Assembly: GCA_911728435.2 (NCBI GenBank)
Contig: OU452203.1
Coordinates: forward strand, 22,384,134-22,448,133
Length of the DNA stretch: 64,000 bases
Direction: 5' to 3'
Source: Apoderus coryli
Taxonomy: Eukaryota; Arthropoda; Insecta; Coleoptera; Attelabidae
Made by a program: the position numbers and the translations under genes. Shown piece after piece: positions 23,219 through 35,212 of this stretch. Under the pieces are notes generated by a model. It did no database searches and was not told the DNA's origin. It saw only the letters and a program-made list of their open reading frames with translations. Position 1 is the first letter of the stretch; each line of letters opens with the position of its first letter.

Positions 23219-23438
23219 AACGACGTTTCGTTGCTAATTTGTAATTGTTTCTATTTAACATAAATTCCAACATATCAATGTCAAAAAAAATAACAAACAA
23301 TTCAATTCAATTCAAATATATACAACCCATTTTTTAAAAACTCATTTTTAAAAAATATGGTTCTGACAATATACCAATTGCCTGGTATGTTTTGTTGTTG
23401 TTTTTGAAGAAGGTACAAATTAGCAACGAAACGTCGTT
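23219..23438. repeat. Palindrome with GTTTCG/CGAAAC arms
   Basis: aacgacgtttcgttgctaat (23219 on) and attagcaacgaaacgtcgtt (ending 23438) are perfect inverse arms, about 25 bases, around a 165-base AT-rich loop. TTGAAGA precedes the right arm, as in the other gaaacg palindromes. No coding sequence is seen. Confidence 0.8.
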
Positions 23439-23617
23439 ATTTAGTTTCTTTCTTTTTTTTTGTTCTTGAAGCATTTTTCCTTTTAATTTTTTTTTAATCT
23501 TTTTCTTTGAGTTTTAGGTTCTTGAAAAAAAATTTTCTTTTTTTTTTTAATTTTTAGTGAAAAGTTACATTTCGCTTGTCTCACTTTATTACAAATTTTT
23601 GACGTTGTATTGTATGT

Positions 23618-24831
23618 AGAATCTTTTAAGCCAAAAGTACAAAGTTTTACGGTTTTCGAGATATTCGGATTTTGAAATTTAAATCATAAATTTGTAAATG
23701 AAACAAAATAAACTATTGAAACATGCTTTATTGGTGTTCAAAGTGAGAACCAATGTTTCTAATACATGCTCGAGCTCTACGTCTTACTTCGGTAGTGTAT
23801 GTAATAACCTGTCTTGCTGCCTTACTTGAAAAGCTACTCGAATTTTTCTTATTAAATTGTTCCTTTTCTTCAGTATAAACGAACTCTTTAGCCCGCCCCC
23901 AGACATAAAAATTCAATGGTGTCAAATCCAGGGATCTAGCAAGCCACCTCTGCCTATCCAGCTATTTGGAAAAATATCATCCAAATATTGTCTTACGTCT
24001 AAACGGAAATGAACATCCGTCGTTTTGGAAAACAATTTGCATATCATCTGGAAATTGTACTCCTATTCTAGATAGCTGTCGCCGTTTAATCTTTCTGGCA
24101 AAAAATAAGGACCGATTAATCTTTCTCCAATGACGCCGGCCCATACATTAACGAAAATTTTGTGCTGGAAAGACACCTGTTTTTGCCAGTGTGCATTTTC
24201 GTGCTTAACAGCCCATTCGTGCAAATTGTAAACATTACAAATGCCTTCCTTTGAAAAATTGGAATGCTTTCCAGAAACCGTTCATTCTCAATGTCATTAT
24301 TAAGAGAAAACGACCTATTCGCAGAAGCCAATTTTGCTTCTGCGAATGGGATCACCATCTTCAAGTCCTTGTACGCCGATACCATGAAAAGGATATTTTC
24401 CTTCACGATACATCGTACTCCAAACTTTCCATGACGACAAACCAAGATCAGCAGCAACTTTCGTAGGACTTGTAGTGGGATCATCTGCAAACGCTTGGAG
24501 GATTAGATCTTCGACTTCAGGAGGATGTCGACCTGGATGAACACCAGGTTCATTAGGTTTGATACTTCCAGTCTCGTGAAGACGTCGGTAAGTATTGTAA
24601 AACACTGTGACATTAGGTAATCATTCATTGCCATTTGCTCTGCCATACATTAACATATTTAAAAACTATTTTATATAGTGATAACAGGAAAAAACGCATA
24701 GTATTTTATTCATACTAAAAATCGAAAATCTCCAATAAGTCGAAAACCGTAAGACTTTGTGCAAAGGTACGTTTGGCTTAAATGGTCTGCCCTATGACCT
24801 CCTCAAGACTTTCTATCGACCTTCCAAACAC
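23618..24831 (-). pseudogene. Degenerate Tc1/mariner-like transposase gene and element
   Basis: Transposase relic spread over several frames on the minus strand. The helix-turn-helix part reads RRLHETGSIKPNEPGVHPGR and PTTSPTKVAADLGLSSWKVW (24605 back to about 24410). Next comes NERFLESIPIFQ with the first acidic residue lost by frameshift, then FQNDGCSFPFRR near 24025 (second acidic region, normally QHDGAPAH), and a C-terminal PLNFYVWGRAKEF near 23900 (normally PLDFFLWG). Inverted ends flank it: ttaagccaaaagtacaaagt at about 23628 and its complement at about 24752..24785. The right end runs to a caccctgtat terminus at 24830. At least three frameshifts and several stops make it non-functional. 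Such elements are very common in insects. Confidence 0.8.
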
Positions 24832-24835
24832 CCTG

Positions 24836-24894
24836 TATACGTTTATAAAATTCCAGGTCCATTAACATTCTCCAGGGAATTTTATAAACGTATA
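24836..24894. repeat. Perfect 19-bp inverted repeat (hairpin)
   Basis: tatacgtttataaaattcc at 24836..24854 and its exact complement at 24876..24894 are separated by 21 bases. It abuts the right end of the Tc1/mariner-like relic. It could be a small insertion or a structure formed at element excision. Confidence 0.85.
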
Positions 24895-25091
24895 TTAGCA
24901 AAATTTTTAAACTGTATTGTGTTTGTAAACGTGATGATATGTATTATTATGTAAAAAAAATACAATATTTTATACAATGTAATTTTAATAACAAACTGTA
25001 AAAAAACCTAATAGAACGCCAAAACGTTGTAATAAAGTTAGACAAGCGAAATATAACTTTTCGCTAAAAATAAAAAAAAAGAAAATTTGTT

Positions 25092-27127
25092 TTCAAAAAC
25101 TGAAAAAAAATAAAAAAAGTTCTTTATTTTACCTATATGTAATTAAATTGACGAAAATTAAAATGTGAAGTTGTTTTTGTTTAAAAAAATGTAGCATGTT
25201 GTATTGATTTTTATGTAAATTGATAGTCCTGGTCAGGAAGTGTACGAACAGTTGATTCTTAAAAATACATATAGGGATACCTAGTAGGGCAACGCAGAGT
25301 GGTCCCATATTTCAATGTTACATTCAAACTGTTTTTTTCCACACACGAAGCCTTGCGTAGCTTTTTTTTTCATCTTATTTTTAATTATTAAAAAATTTAA
25401 ATATGTATTTACTGAATATTTAAATAAATACTTAATTATCATCAAATTATGAATGAATATTAACTGTTTAACGGATAAGATCAATTTCGTGATCTAATTA
25501 TTAATTTATTTATTTTTTATATTATTTTTGTAATTTAATTTTGCATAATATACTTACTTAAAATAAAACTTTAATGAGAGGTGATCATAATATTATTAAG
25601 AACGCTTTATAAATATTTATTAAGACATGAAGTAGGTACTGAGGGATATCATAGTATGATTATGTGCTGATTTTTCTTATAGGTAGGTACTTACGCCAGT
25701 TTTTGGTTGAAAAACCAGTTTTTTTGGTTAATTTTAGTCAGCCCATGATGTATTGACCGAAAATCATACAGCAAAACTCATCTCACAACAAACGTTATGA
25801 AAATTGTATGAATTTATAATGCAAATCTAACTATCGGGTGTAGACTTTATTATCAGCCAAATTAAATATTATATTTAGTGTGAACTATATAGGTATAGGG
25901 TGGGTTAGTTCTACTTGAAGATTTATATGTAATTTATTGATTTCGCTAACGGTAATAGTGAAATTTTAATTTATTATCGTTTTGCGAGAGATTATAACTA
26001 AAATGTAGGCACTTTACAACTTGGTTTGTAGTATAACACAAAAGTGGAAGAATTTAGCATACCTACACAAGGCCATGTTTTTTATTTGGTTATTGTGTTT
26101 TTTTACAAAACGTTACAAGACTTTTTTAAAAGGAAAAGTTCAGGTAAAATATTGATTGTATTGTAGTAACAACAAAAAAATTTAGAACTGTCAATATATA
26201 TTTTTTAAAATGTATTCAATATACCTATAATACTATTTAGTAACTGAGAATTTACTGGTGTACAAAATTGACTCTGCTGTTTCGAAAACACCATAAAAGG
26301 GGCAAATAAGTTACTTTAACTTCATGTACGATGTGTCCAATCGGCTGTACTTATCCTACTTTTGACATAGTCATTAATTTTCTCAATTTTAACTCATCAG
26401 AAAAGCATCAGTGTTTCTGTTTTGCTCTGGTTCGGTGTAAATACATTGTTAAAACAATTTTTTTTTCTTCAGCTATTTCTGCCTCTAATTATTAGTCCAA
26501 GAGTTCAACAATGAATGAGGTTTAAAAAGTTTTAGCAACCGCGATATTATAGTCAATGTTTTTGTTAATATAATAGCAGGAATATAATATATCAATATTA
26601 TATTTAAAAATTATATTAAGTAAGATGAAAAGGAGAGGCTGGATTAATACTATTGGGACTTTTCAGGGTTAGTTTCACTGATTAAAAAGTTTTACAAAGT
26701 TCCGTTGGACTGACTGATTAAACCACCATCGTTCTTATTTTAGAAATTTTTATAAGGAACAAACTAAAAGCTTGATGCCGTCGAAATGTTTTGTAAAAGT
26801 TGGTATATTATGACATTTTTACCAGTGTCCTATTGCCAGATTGTGTGATACTGAACACAACATCGAAATTTCAAATGAAAGACCCCATTTATTATTGGAT
26901 TTTCAGATTTTACGTGTAATTCTGAGCATATTTGCTTTAAAATGCCTCATAGGTATCTCTTACTGTTTTGTCATTTTTTCTAAAGACAGCATTATGAAAA
27001 AATGCGTACTTAGAGAAAGCTGCAAGTTTGACGCACCATTTTATACAGGGTGCGAACAACTTACTTGCCTCGGCACCTTCCTATATAGGGAATATTATCC
27101 ACACCAACACCTATTGAATAGAGATGA
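25092..27127. other. Intron sequence, no gene
   Basis: AT-rich, no gene or element end recognised. TTGATGCCGTCGAAATG near 26770 is a weak relative of the CTGATGA...CGAAAC word. The open frame starting at 26841 only becomes recognisable in its last 60 codons (see next feature). Confidence 0.4.
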
Positions 27128-28385
27128 AGCACGGTTATGTAGGGAATATAATGTTGCATTGAGTATTAAATACATAATCGTTGATTGTTTTTTTTTTACA
27201 AGAAAGAAACACAAAAAACAATCTAAAACGAAACCAAACTTTAGGCCTACGAATAGGTTTGTGTTAAACTAAACTAATGTCCATTTTGCTTTAAATTTAC
27301 ACATGTTTATAATTCTTGTCCTTTTTTTTCCAAATGTGGTGGATCCCATTTGAAGTAGTAATTGCAGACCGTCAAAATTTGCTAAATGGGGAACCACGAT
27401 TCCCAGAAAACACATCCGTCTGGTATACGGACGGTTCAAAAGGAATAGAAGGGAACATAGGCATAAGAGTATACGGGCCAAATTGCAGGTTCTCTGAATC
27501 TCTCGGGAAAAGTCTCACTATATTCCAAGCAGAGATCAACGCTATTAATCGTTGTGCTCAAGAATGCCTGCACAGAGGCATTCCGGAACGGCAGATCAAT
27601 ATTATGTCAGACAGTCAAGCTGCGTTAAAAGCACTGAGGTCTTACACCTTCACGTCAAAGTTAGCATGGGAATGCAAACAGACCCTAAAGCAACTGACAG
27701 CTCAGGGGAAAAAGATTACTCTGACATGGGTGCCAGGACGTGAAGTCATAGAGGGGAACGAAGCGGCGGACCAACTTGCAAAAGAGGGCGCAAACGCTCC
27801 GTTCTGCGGCCCGGAACCCATCTTTGGCCTTCCAAAAAGCCATATGAAGGAAGAACTTCGGAGATGGGAAAAGTAACAACTTAAGTCCTACTGGAGAAAC
27901 ACTCCAGCCCTAAGACAATCAAAAAGGTTTATCAAACCTTCAGAAGCCAACGCAGGGAAGCTTATCCAACTGGAGAGAAGCGACCTAAGGCGAATTACAG
28001 GCCTTTTTACGGGACACCACCCAGTGAAGTACCATCTCAAAAAGATGGGCCTAACCGAGGACGACACTTGTCGGTTTTGCGAAGACGCAACAGAGACTGC
28101 AGGTCGAAGTGAGGGGAGGCCAAATTGCCTAAACGACTCCGAAAAAACAATCTACAATCTAGGGAATGTAATGTTGCATTGAGTATTAAACACATACTCG
28201 TTGATTGTCCTTTTTTTTACAAGAAAGAAACACTTTAAGCATCAAAAAACAATCTAAAACGAAACCAAACTTTAGGCCTACGAGCAGGTTTGTGTTAATC
28301 TCAACTAATGTCCATTTTGCTTTAAATTTACACATGTTTATAATTCTTGTCCTTTTTTTTTTCAAGTGTGGTGGAGAAAAGAGGC
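27128..28385 (+). mobile_element. Non-LTR retrotransposon debris with ~220-bp direct repeats
   Basis: A 3' segment of a retrotransposon occurs twice in the same orientation, at 27128..27345 and 28155..28380. Both encode a tail reading C-R-E-x-NVALSIK followed by an H/Y-I-hydrophobic-x-D-C pattern, like the cysteine/histidine end of RNase-H-bearing non-LTR elements, and both continue to actaatgtccattttgcttt. Between them lies an RNase H fragment. The arrangement is a compound of two related truncated copies, or one insertion within another; no complete element is present. Confidence 0.65.
27355..28140 (+). pseudogene. RNase H domain of a non-LTR retrotransposon, truncated
   Basis: Retrotransposon RNase H, which degrades the RNA strand of the RNA/DNA hybrid during element copying. 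The frame shows WYTDGSK (first catalytic Asp), AEINAINRCAQE (catalytic Glu), IMSDSQAALKAL (second Asp) and WVPGREVIEGNEAADQLAKE (His replaced by Arg at WVPGH, final Asp present). An in-frame TAA at 27874..27876 interrupts it, after which the frame continues SYWRNTPALRQSKRFI and TGHHPVKYHLKKMG with a Cys motif DDTCRFCEDATETA. The reverse transcriptase part is absent. Its composition is less AT-rich than the neighbours, consistent with a fairly young insertion. Confidence 0.85.
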
Positions 28386-28416
28386 CACCCTGTATATTAT
28401 AATAGCCATATACATA

Positions 28417-28789
28417 CAGGGTGTCCCACTAAGATGGATACAAGACTACTGTTCCCAGGTAAAAAGTGCGCTACCACATTGGTGGTTATTTTTTTTTCGT
28501 TCAATTGTAAATTACCTTTAGGGCATAATTTATTTCAAATCTGATAAATTGCAGCATTGCAAGTGGTCTGTAAAATTTTGAACTTGAAAAATATGAATTA
28601 AACTGTGAACTAAAAATAATAACAACGGACTAAAAGTCAATATCTTCGACCAAGCATTTTTGATAAATTTTTCTATGACACAAACTGTATGAATTGTCAC
28701 CCTGTATACATACAATACAAAATACAATATATTCACTGAGTAACCGGACAAAGGAAAAATAATAAGGGATTGTTGAGTGGGACATACTG
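28417..28789. mobile_element. MITE with TA-flanked inverted ends
   Basis: Starts cagggtgtcccact at 28417 and ends agtgggacatactg at 28789; each end is flanked by TA (28415-28416 and 28790-28791), so it behaves like a Tc1/mariner-type non-autonomous element. The ends are inverted with two mismatches. The interior (about 345 bases) has no transposase. The reading frames across it are spurious. Confidence 0.75.
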
Positions 28790-28791
28790 TA

Positions 28792-31297
28792 CAGTAAAAA
28801 GACATTGAGCTTCCTTAATTTTATTAGAGCCTCATTTCGATACATACTCTTGTAGGAAATACCATAGTGTCTAGTTTATTACACACAATAAAATTCATTT
28901 AAGGGATGGATAAGGTATATTTATTGACAATTGACACTGTGTACAGTATATTTTATAGGGTATATCAGATCCGGACTAAGTACTATTCCTTTTTCTCCCC
29001 CGTTAAAATTGTATTAAATCAACTTGTTACTGTTAAGTAACACGCTTTCATTTAAAGAAAATTGTAATGAAAACGATGGAAAAGGAAGTGAGATAAGAGT
29101 AATTTTTTAAGGTATTTGGTTTGTGGTGTATATAAAAGCGAATTTTTCGCATTTCGTTTAGATATTTATTAAAAAATTCTTTCTCCAAGGGAACTAACGA
29201 CCGTTGTAAATGATCTATTATTGTGTTTTTTTTTTCCTTTTATTTTTTTTTTATTATTCTTGTTTATTACAGCTAAACATACATATACACATACCTCAGT
29301 TGAGATAGTAGAATGTTTATTCCAAAGAAATAATAAATATTAAATAATAGTCTGATAATAAAAAAAAAATTTAACGTTATGTGCAATTTTTTGATATTTA
29401 TTTATTGTTACTCACGAAATGCCTTACTAAGCATCAGGAATATTTTTAACATTGTTCTTATCAATATTGTATTAAGTATATGTAAATATTTTTTTAAATA
29501 ATAGTGTCCCACCACGGCGAGAATTCTACGAAACACAATAATTATTGAAGGTTTGAATTTTTTGCTTAGCGAATACGATGAAATATACTTTGTGCAGTTG
29601 TTTTTCTTATTTAAAAAATAAACAACATTCCTAAATTATTTTTAAAAATACCTACACCTAATATTGCAAAATACAGAACCTCAAAAAACAACCCCCCGAG
29701 GTGTCCCATAACAACGGTGGAGTTACAGCTCCTTGTACGACTCCTGCTTTGCTGCATCGTGTTTGTTTGGTCCAACACGAGTTGAGCAGGGACCAAATCT
29801 AATGGTACGATGAATCCGTTACATTGAGCCATGGCAAATGTAGTAGAAAGGCAAAGCTTGACGGACTAAGTAGAAAAAACAACATCATCGAATTCAATAA
29901 GGTGGAATTGTTGCCCCAGTTAGATTATTTCCCAGCAGAGTTAGCCGTCAATTGCCATTTTTTTAAAGAATTTGACGATGCCTCTGGTTCTTTAGTAATA
30001 AATAATCTTTAATCAATTTGGTCATTGTTAATTTGACCAACTAATTGCGATTTTTTAAAACAACACCACTGTATAAACGTACAATGTGTCTACGTTCGAT
30101 TTTTCACATATGCTACCCTATATATTCATTAATAAATGTTTCTGAAAGGTTATAATTTATCACAATTTGCATCAGTTAGAAATTCGTAACTATTTTACAT
30201 AGTGTCAAAGAATGGTTGATATATTAGGTACTCTATATTATAGGTGTTAATTTAGCTCTAAATTTTTATTTATTTTTATTTATCACTTTGAAAAAATTTA
30301 TATTTTTTTGAAGTTCCATCTCCACAACATGGAGTTTAGATTGAGGGTTTTAAAGTTTAGTTTCAAGCGAAAAAGTGGTTGAAGCAGGGTAATCTTAAAT
30401 AAAATCACTTGAGGAAGGCTAATGCTTTTTTTAGCAGCACCGAACCCTTAAAGGACAGCCAAAGCTTTTAATTTTGAATGCAACAATAAAATGGTCACTG
30501 AAATTACGAAAAAAAAATTGTTTTGACGAGAATATCTGAAGTTAAAAGTAACTGGAATTGGTAAAAATCCCTTTGGGAGTTATTCCCATTAAGTATCATT
30601 GAATTCGTCACATGATAGATCTAAAATATACAGGGTGTTCCATTTGAGATAAATTAGTGTCTTTTGGTAGGTAAGAAGTATTTTTTTTTTTCAATTTTCT
30701 TTCTTCAATTTTGCAGAGAGGTGATGTCGCGCGATTCAGGTCATGGTAAAACGTCCTGTACGTCACTGCTGTGCTCTCATCAATTGTGACATTCAATTAT
30801 CTACACATATATCTTATATTTAACCACTAAATGTATACAGAAACAAGATTTAGCACCTGATTAGGTTTAACGGCTAATAAAAACGTCGCTACAACCGAAA
30901 AAATAAATTATTTTACCAAAATAAAGGAAAGCAACTCGCACACAGACAATCGTATTGCACGTGCCCCCATTTACACGTGTATTTTTCAACCGACGGATCT
31001 AAAAATCTTACTAAATTACAGCAACCACTAGTGTTTTTGATACGTTTCGTTCCCACCGCTTATTATCAAGGGTTTCTGCTCTCACTTACAGTTATTAAAC
31101 AATATTCCACTCTGTATATTTAATTTACAGTATGTCCATTTAAAAGGTTGTTATTTGGTGAGAAGAAATTAATTTTTGTATACAGGGTAGACTTAAGAAA
31201 TATTATTGTTGTAATGTTTCTTTTTTTTTTTCACAATTTTTCTTTTAATTTTTTGTTTTTTTTTTTTATTTTGGGTTTACTGTTGTCGAAAACAACT
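28792..31297. other. Intron sequence, no gene
   Basis: No gene is recognised. A lone element end, tacagggtgttccattt, is at about 30630, and a lone tacagggtag at 31181; their partners were not found. The 29611..29832 (minus) and 29824..30012 (plus) frames show no known motif. Confidence 0.4.
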
Positions 31298-31800
31298 TTT
31301 GTTTTTTTAATTTTTATCTAAGTTTACACTTCGCTTGTCTAATTTTCTTTTTTTTCTTTTTACAACGTTTCGAGGATGGTTTTTCATGTTCTTCAGGTGC
31401 TATTCTATTTCGCTTTTTTTTGCTTGAAACCCAGTTTCGTTATTAAAATTCAAAATATAAAATAACATTTTAAAAACTTCATTGTATAGTTTATCCAAAG
31501 TTAATTTCAAATATATCAATTTAATGATTCTACCGGGGCTATCCGTTCCCAGGCGAATGCAGCGTTTTGTGATACATTTCTCCCGCGTATATAAGACGTA
31601 TACTAAATCATGCCTACCAAAGGATACCCACAGTAATAAAAAATAACTACAGTGACTGACAAAAAGTATTAGGTTAAAAAGTGAAATAGAATAACATCTG
31701 AAGAAGACGACGAAACATCGTCGACACGTTGTAAAAAGAAACTAAAATAAAATTAGACAGCGAAATGTAAAGTTCGCTAGAAATTGAAAAAAAAAATGTG
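31298..31800. mobile_element. Palindromic element, same family as the 23.5/25.0 kb arms
   Basis: 31298..31378 (ttcgcttgtctaattttc and tttttacaacgtttcg) is inverted at 31716..31800. Inside each arm there is a hammerhead-like word: TCTTCAG...GTTTC on the minus strand (31367..31396) and CTGAAGA...CGAAAC on the plus strand (31698..31716). No protein is encoded; the 66-codon minus frame is noise. Confidence 0.7.
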
Positions 31801-32968
31801 TTCGAATATCTTGAGACCAAAGAAAAAACATACTTGAACAATAGAGAAGGTGATATATTTCGATCATCAACCATTTGCTTAAGAAGTGAGGCTAAACTGG
31901 ATTCGTCAGAAGGACCAAATAGACCCTAGGCCACGGCGACTTAGTTTTGATCATCGGATCATTATGGGGCATACTCCATTGGCTAGCCTCAAAGATCTGA
32001 CTCTTTCCTTAATATAGCAAAGAACACTAACTAGATATGATAATAAACGTAAACTATAGCCCACATATTTATATATCATAACCACAACAAAAACCACGAC
32101 CAGACTGGATTGTTTAAAGACACTGAAGGCATCGCATACGAAGTCGTTATTTTATGGGTATACCTCGTAGATACAATAAAGTTTATTTGAACAATTTTTT
32201 TTTATTGTATTTAGTTCTATAATAAATAATAATTAATTTGGTTTATAAGTCGTTTTCTTTTTAGCTTGAGTGATTTGCCAGAAAATAATTTTGGAAATCT
32301 CCCCGGTATCTAAATAAATTATCCCTTATAAACACTTTATGACATATTGTGATTTATATAATATACACCGGCTAATAAATTATACTGACGTTCACTTTCA
32401 AATATGCGACATTTATAAGCACCATAGTAGGCTATAAAAAATCAATAATATACCAGGTTAGGTTAGAAAGTAATGCTACACACAGCAACAACTATCGCCA
32501 ACTTTTAACACTATCAGTATTAGTAATAAAGTTTGTACTTATGCTTAAATTCACCTTAATATCCTCTGATAAATCGAAAATACACTTTGAAAATGCTTCA
32601 AATCTAACATCAGCTGACGTTTTTAATCGCTGACCGTAAGGGACGTCAAATCAACAAAAATGGTTTGCCCACGAGACACTTTATCTCAAATGGCAACATG
32701 GCACTGTGAGTTCAAATTGGTATGGTGCAGTTTACATTATACCGTTGTTACTGCAATAAACCAACTCCCTGAGGACACCACTTTTTGTAGAAAAAAAATA
32801 TTATGCAAGTGTTTTCTACTGATATTAATAATTAACATCAAATCTTTTAAAATTATACAGAAACATACCTATGAAATTGCAAATAAAGGGCCAAGCACAG
32901 AACCTTGTGGAACTCCAGAGTGGTACACAGATAGTATTATAATAAAACTCACGTAGATTTGTTAAATT

Positions 32969-33003
<35 letters not shown>

Positions 33004-34798
33004 GACCACATTCTATGTTTTACAAATAACATAATACATTATGTCATGTGTAAACATTTCATTTTAAGCGAGATCTGGCAACGTTTACGCTATTAAATTG
33101 GCACAACACTTGTAGAAAACACTCACGATAACCTTACGCAGTGCCATCTCGATTATAGCGGCTAAACTACCATTTAAACAGCCTGAATAGCGCCATCTAT
33201 TATAATATAACGGGAAACTGAGTTGGCTATGGCTTGCCCGCCCCACTTTGCACCAATGGCAGCCAGTTAAAATGGGCGGGAACGGTATGATTTTCGGTAT
33301 TTGGTGAGAGGGGATCAAAGAACCTGAAAAATAATCTTATGGCAGCGTGTACTTTGGAAAAGAGCAACTACTGTTTCTTTTTTGTACTACTTTTGCTTTA
33401 GTGTTTCGTTGGACAGGACATTGTTGCACACATAGACTTAATTATTATAGAAATGATATTTTAATTATTCCTGGCAAATTATTAATTATTGTCGGTAAAA
33501 TTAAAAGTATTAATACTATACTTAAAGATATTTGCGAATATTTTGATTTAATAATGATGGGCAGAAATGAAGTAGAGTTGGAAATTAAAATTGCAAATTT
33601 GGTCACTCTATACGAGAAGATTTATGACTTCATTAATATTAAATTTTGTTGGAATACCTTGCGGTTATACCTATATATTTTTAAATTACTTATAAAACAA
33701 GAATTGAGTAACAAATCATTAAAATGGAAATTACGTGTGTCGAAAAGTAGAGAGAGAGAGAGAGGGAGATGCGATACATATATTTTTAAAAGATAATTTA
33801 AAAACTTGTATGTACCTTCTTCAGTCTTATAATTACATCTCTTTATATACAGTGAGATGCAAGAAACATTTTTTATTTTAAGTTGCACGTTTTTTGACGG
33901 AACAGAAACGTGACCCCCCTGTATATTATTAAGTTTTTTGAATCTCCATTAGATTCTTAAAATATTTGATATGTTGTCAAATTCAGCTAAAGTCAAGGGT
34001 TATCGAGATATTAACAGTTGAATAGCACAAAAAGCACTTACGAGAAAAATCTTTAATTGTGAATGTTTTCTTGGATTTTCCTTTCTTGTCAATTTTGGCA
34101 AATTACGGTACGCAAATTGAAAGGAAATTTGTAGAAGACATGTATATACGTGAGCTGGTTTACCAATTAACCGTCATTTTGTCTATTGAAGAAAATCCTC
34201 ATAATTAGAGAATCATCGATGGGGTGGGTTTAAAAAACAGAAATATCATCCGTGTAAAATAAAATTCAAAACCAAGATTATTCAGATATTTGAATTGAAT
34301 TTTATGAAATTTTTGAATAAGGCAAATAATCTATTTATTTAAAGAAATAGTTCATATTGAATTTTTTTATTAAATAATGGGTATAAATAATTTTTTTTAT
34401 TACTATTTCTTGTATAATATTTTAATCTAACAAATCTAATTTAGATTTATAACATCTACATTGTAATATTCATTATTACCTACTTAATGCCTTAGTATTG
34501 TATACAGGGTGTTTCAAAGAGACGGCACTATTTAAGAGGGTGATTTTTCAGGTCAGTTTATGAAAAAACTTCCCATAATCATACCTCTGCAAATGCATTG
34601 TTTCCAAAATCTCAGATGTTAAGGTTTTTTTATAATTTTCGTGGAATTATTGCCCCGGACTTAATAATTTTAATCTAGTTAAGGTCAAATAAGATTTCTT
34701 AAGTCAAAATGGTCAAAAAATTAATATAAATTTCCCATCTAAGATTATTTAAAATTTCTTAAATTTTCAGTAGATGCGTTTGAGGGTCTCGATATTTG
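31801..34798. other. Intron sequence with microsatellites and isolated motif fragments
   Basis: A (TAA)n microsatellite lies at about 32968..33001 and an (AG)n run at about 33749..33764. 33050..33330 is richer in GC and has gcgccatctat and ggcgggaacgg words of unknown role. A 149-codon open frame (33347..33796, plus) has no recognised motif. A lone terminus tatacagggtgtttcaaag is at 34500. No host gene is recognised. Confidence 0.4.
32886..32925 (-). repeat. Isolated reverse-transcriptase motif fragment
   Basis: The minus strand reads YHSGVPQGSVLGPLF, a perfect match to the palm motif of Jockey-type reverse transcriptases, yet the sequence on both sides stops matching at once. This is a further member of the isolated-fragment set at 10.6-13.9 kb. 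Confidence 0.65.
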
Positions 34799-35212
34799 AT
34801 TTTGTCGATTTAGAAGAAAACGTCATTCTTTATAAAAACGTCTGCTTGTGTCGAAACTACAATTTCAAATAGCAAACTTACGATTACTATACAGGGTATA
34901 TCAAAAATAACATTTTTAATGATTTTGATTTTTTTGTTTTTTTTTTTTTAATTTTATGAAAATATTTTCAAAACCGTGATTTATTACACCAATTGTGCAA
35001 AAAACACTAATAAACTTTTTTCGCAAAGTGGTTAATTTCATAGCTACTATTAAAATAATAAAATTAAAAAAACAAGAAAATCAAAATCATTAAAAATATT
35101 ATTTTTGATATACCCTGTATAGTAATCGTAAATTTGGTATTTGAATTTGTAGTTTTGACACAAGCAGACGTTTTTATAAAGAATGACTTTTTCTTCTAAA
35201 TCGACAAATAAA
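34799..35212. mobile_element. Palindromic element, ~150-bp arms (copy 1)
   Basis: Arms 34799..34950 and 35065..35212 are inverted copies with about 95% identity by eye (gtcgatttagaagaaaacgt; tatacagggtatatcaaaaa). The centre, tatgaaaatattttcaaaac, is followed by accgtgatttattacaccaa. No protein is encoded. A second, truncated copy lies at 39091..39312. The ends show no clear target duplication. Confidence 0.85.

Larger units (their letters stand above)
23530..25091. repeat. 63-bp inverted repeats enclosing a Tc1/mariner-like relic
   Basis: 23530..23592 (aattttc..tttttagtgaaaagttac, atttcgcttgtc) and 25029..25091 are inverted copies. The same sequence forms the arms of the 31.3-31.8 kb element, so it is a repeat family of its own. 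The interval between the arms contains a separate, degenerate transposon (23618..24831), most simply explained by insertion into an older palindromic element. Confidence 0.65.

Noticed and set aside
28388..28424. accctgtat...atacagggt hairpin as a separate element
   Set aside because: It is explained by two transposon ends lying back to back, the right one being the start of the MITE at 28417.
33085..33318. Minus-strand frame reading through the GC-richer block
   Set aside because: No motif, and the block is better treated as unassigned non-coding DNA.
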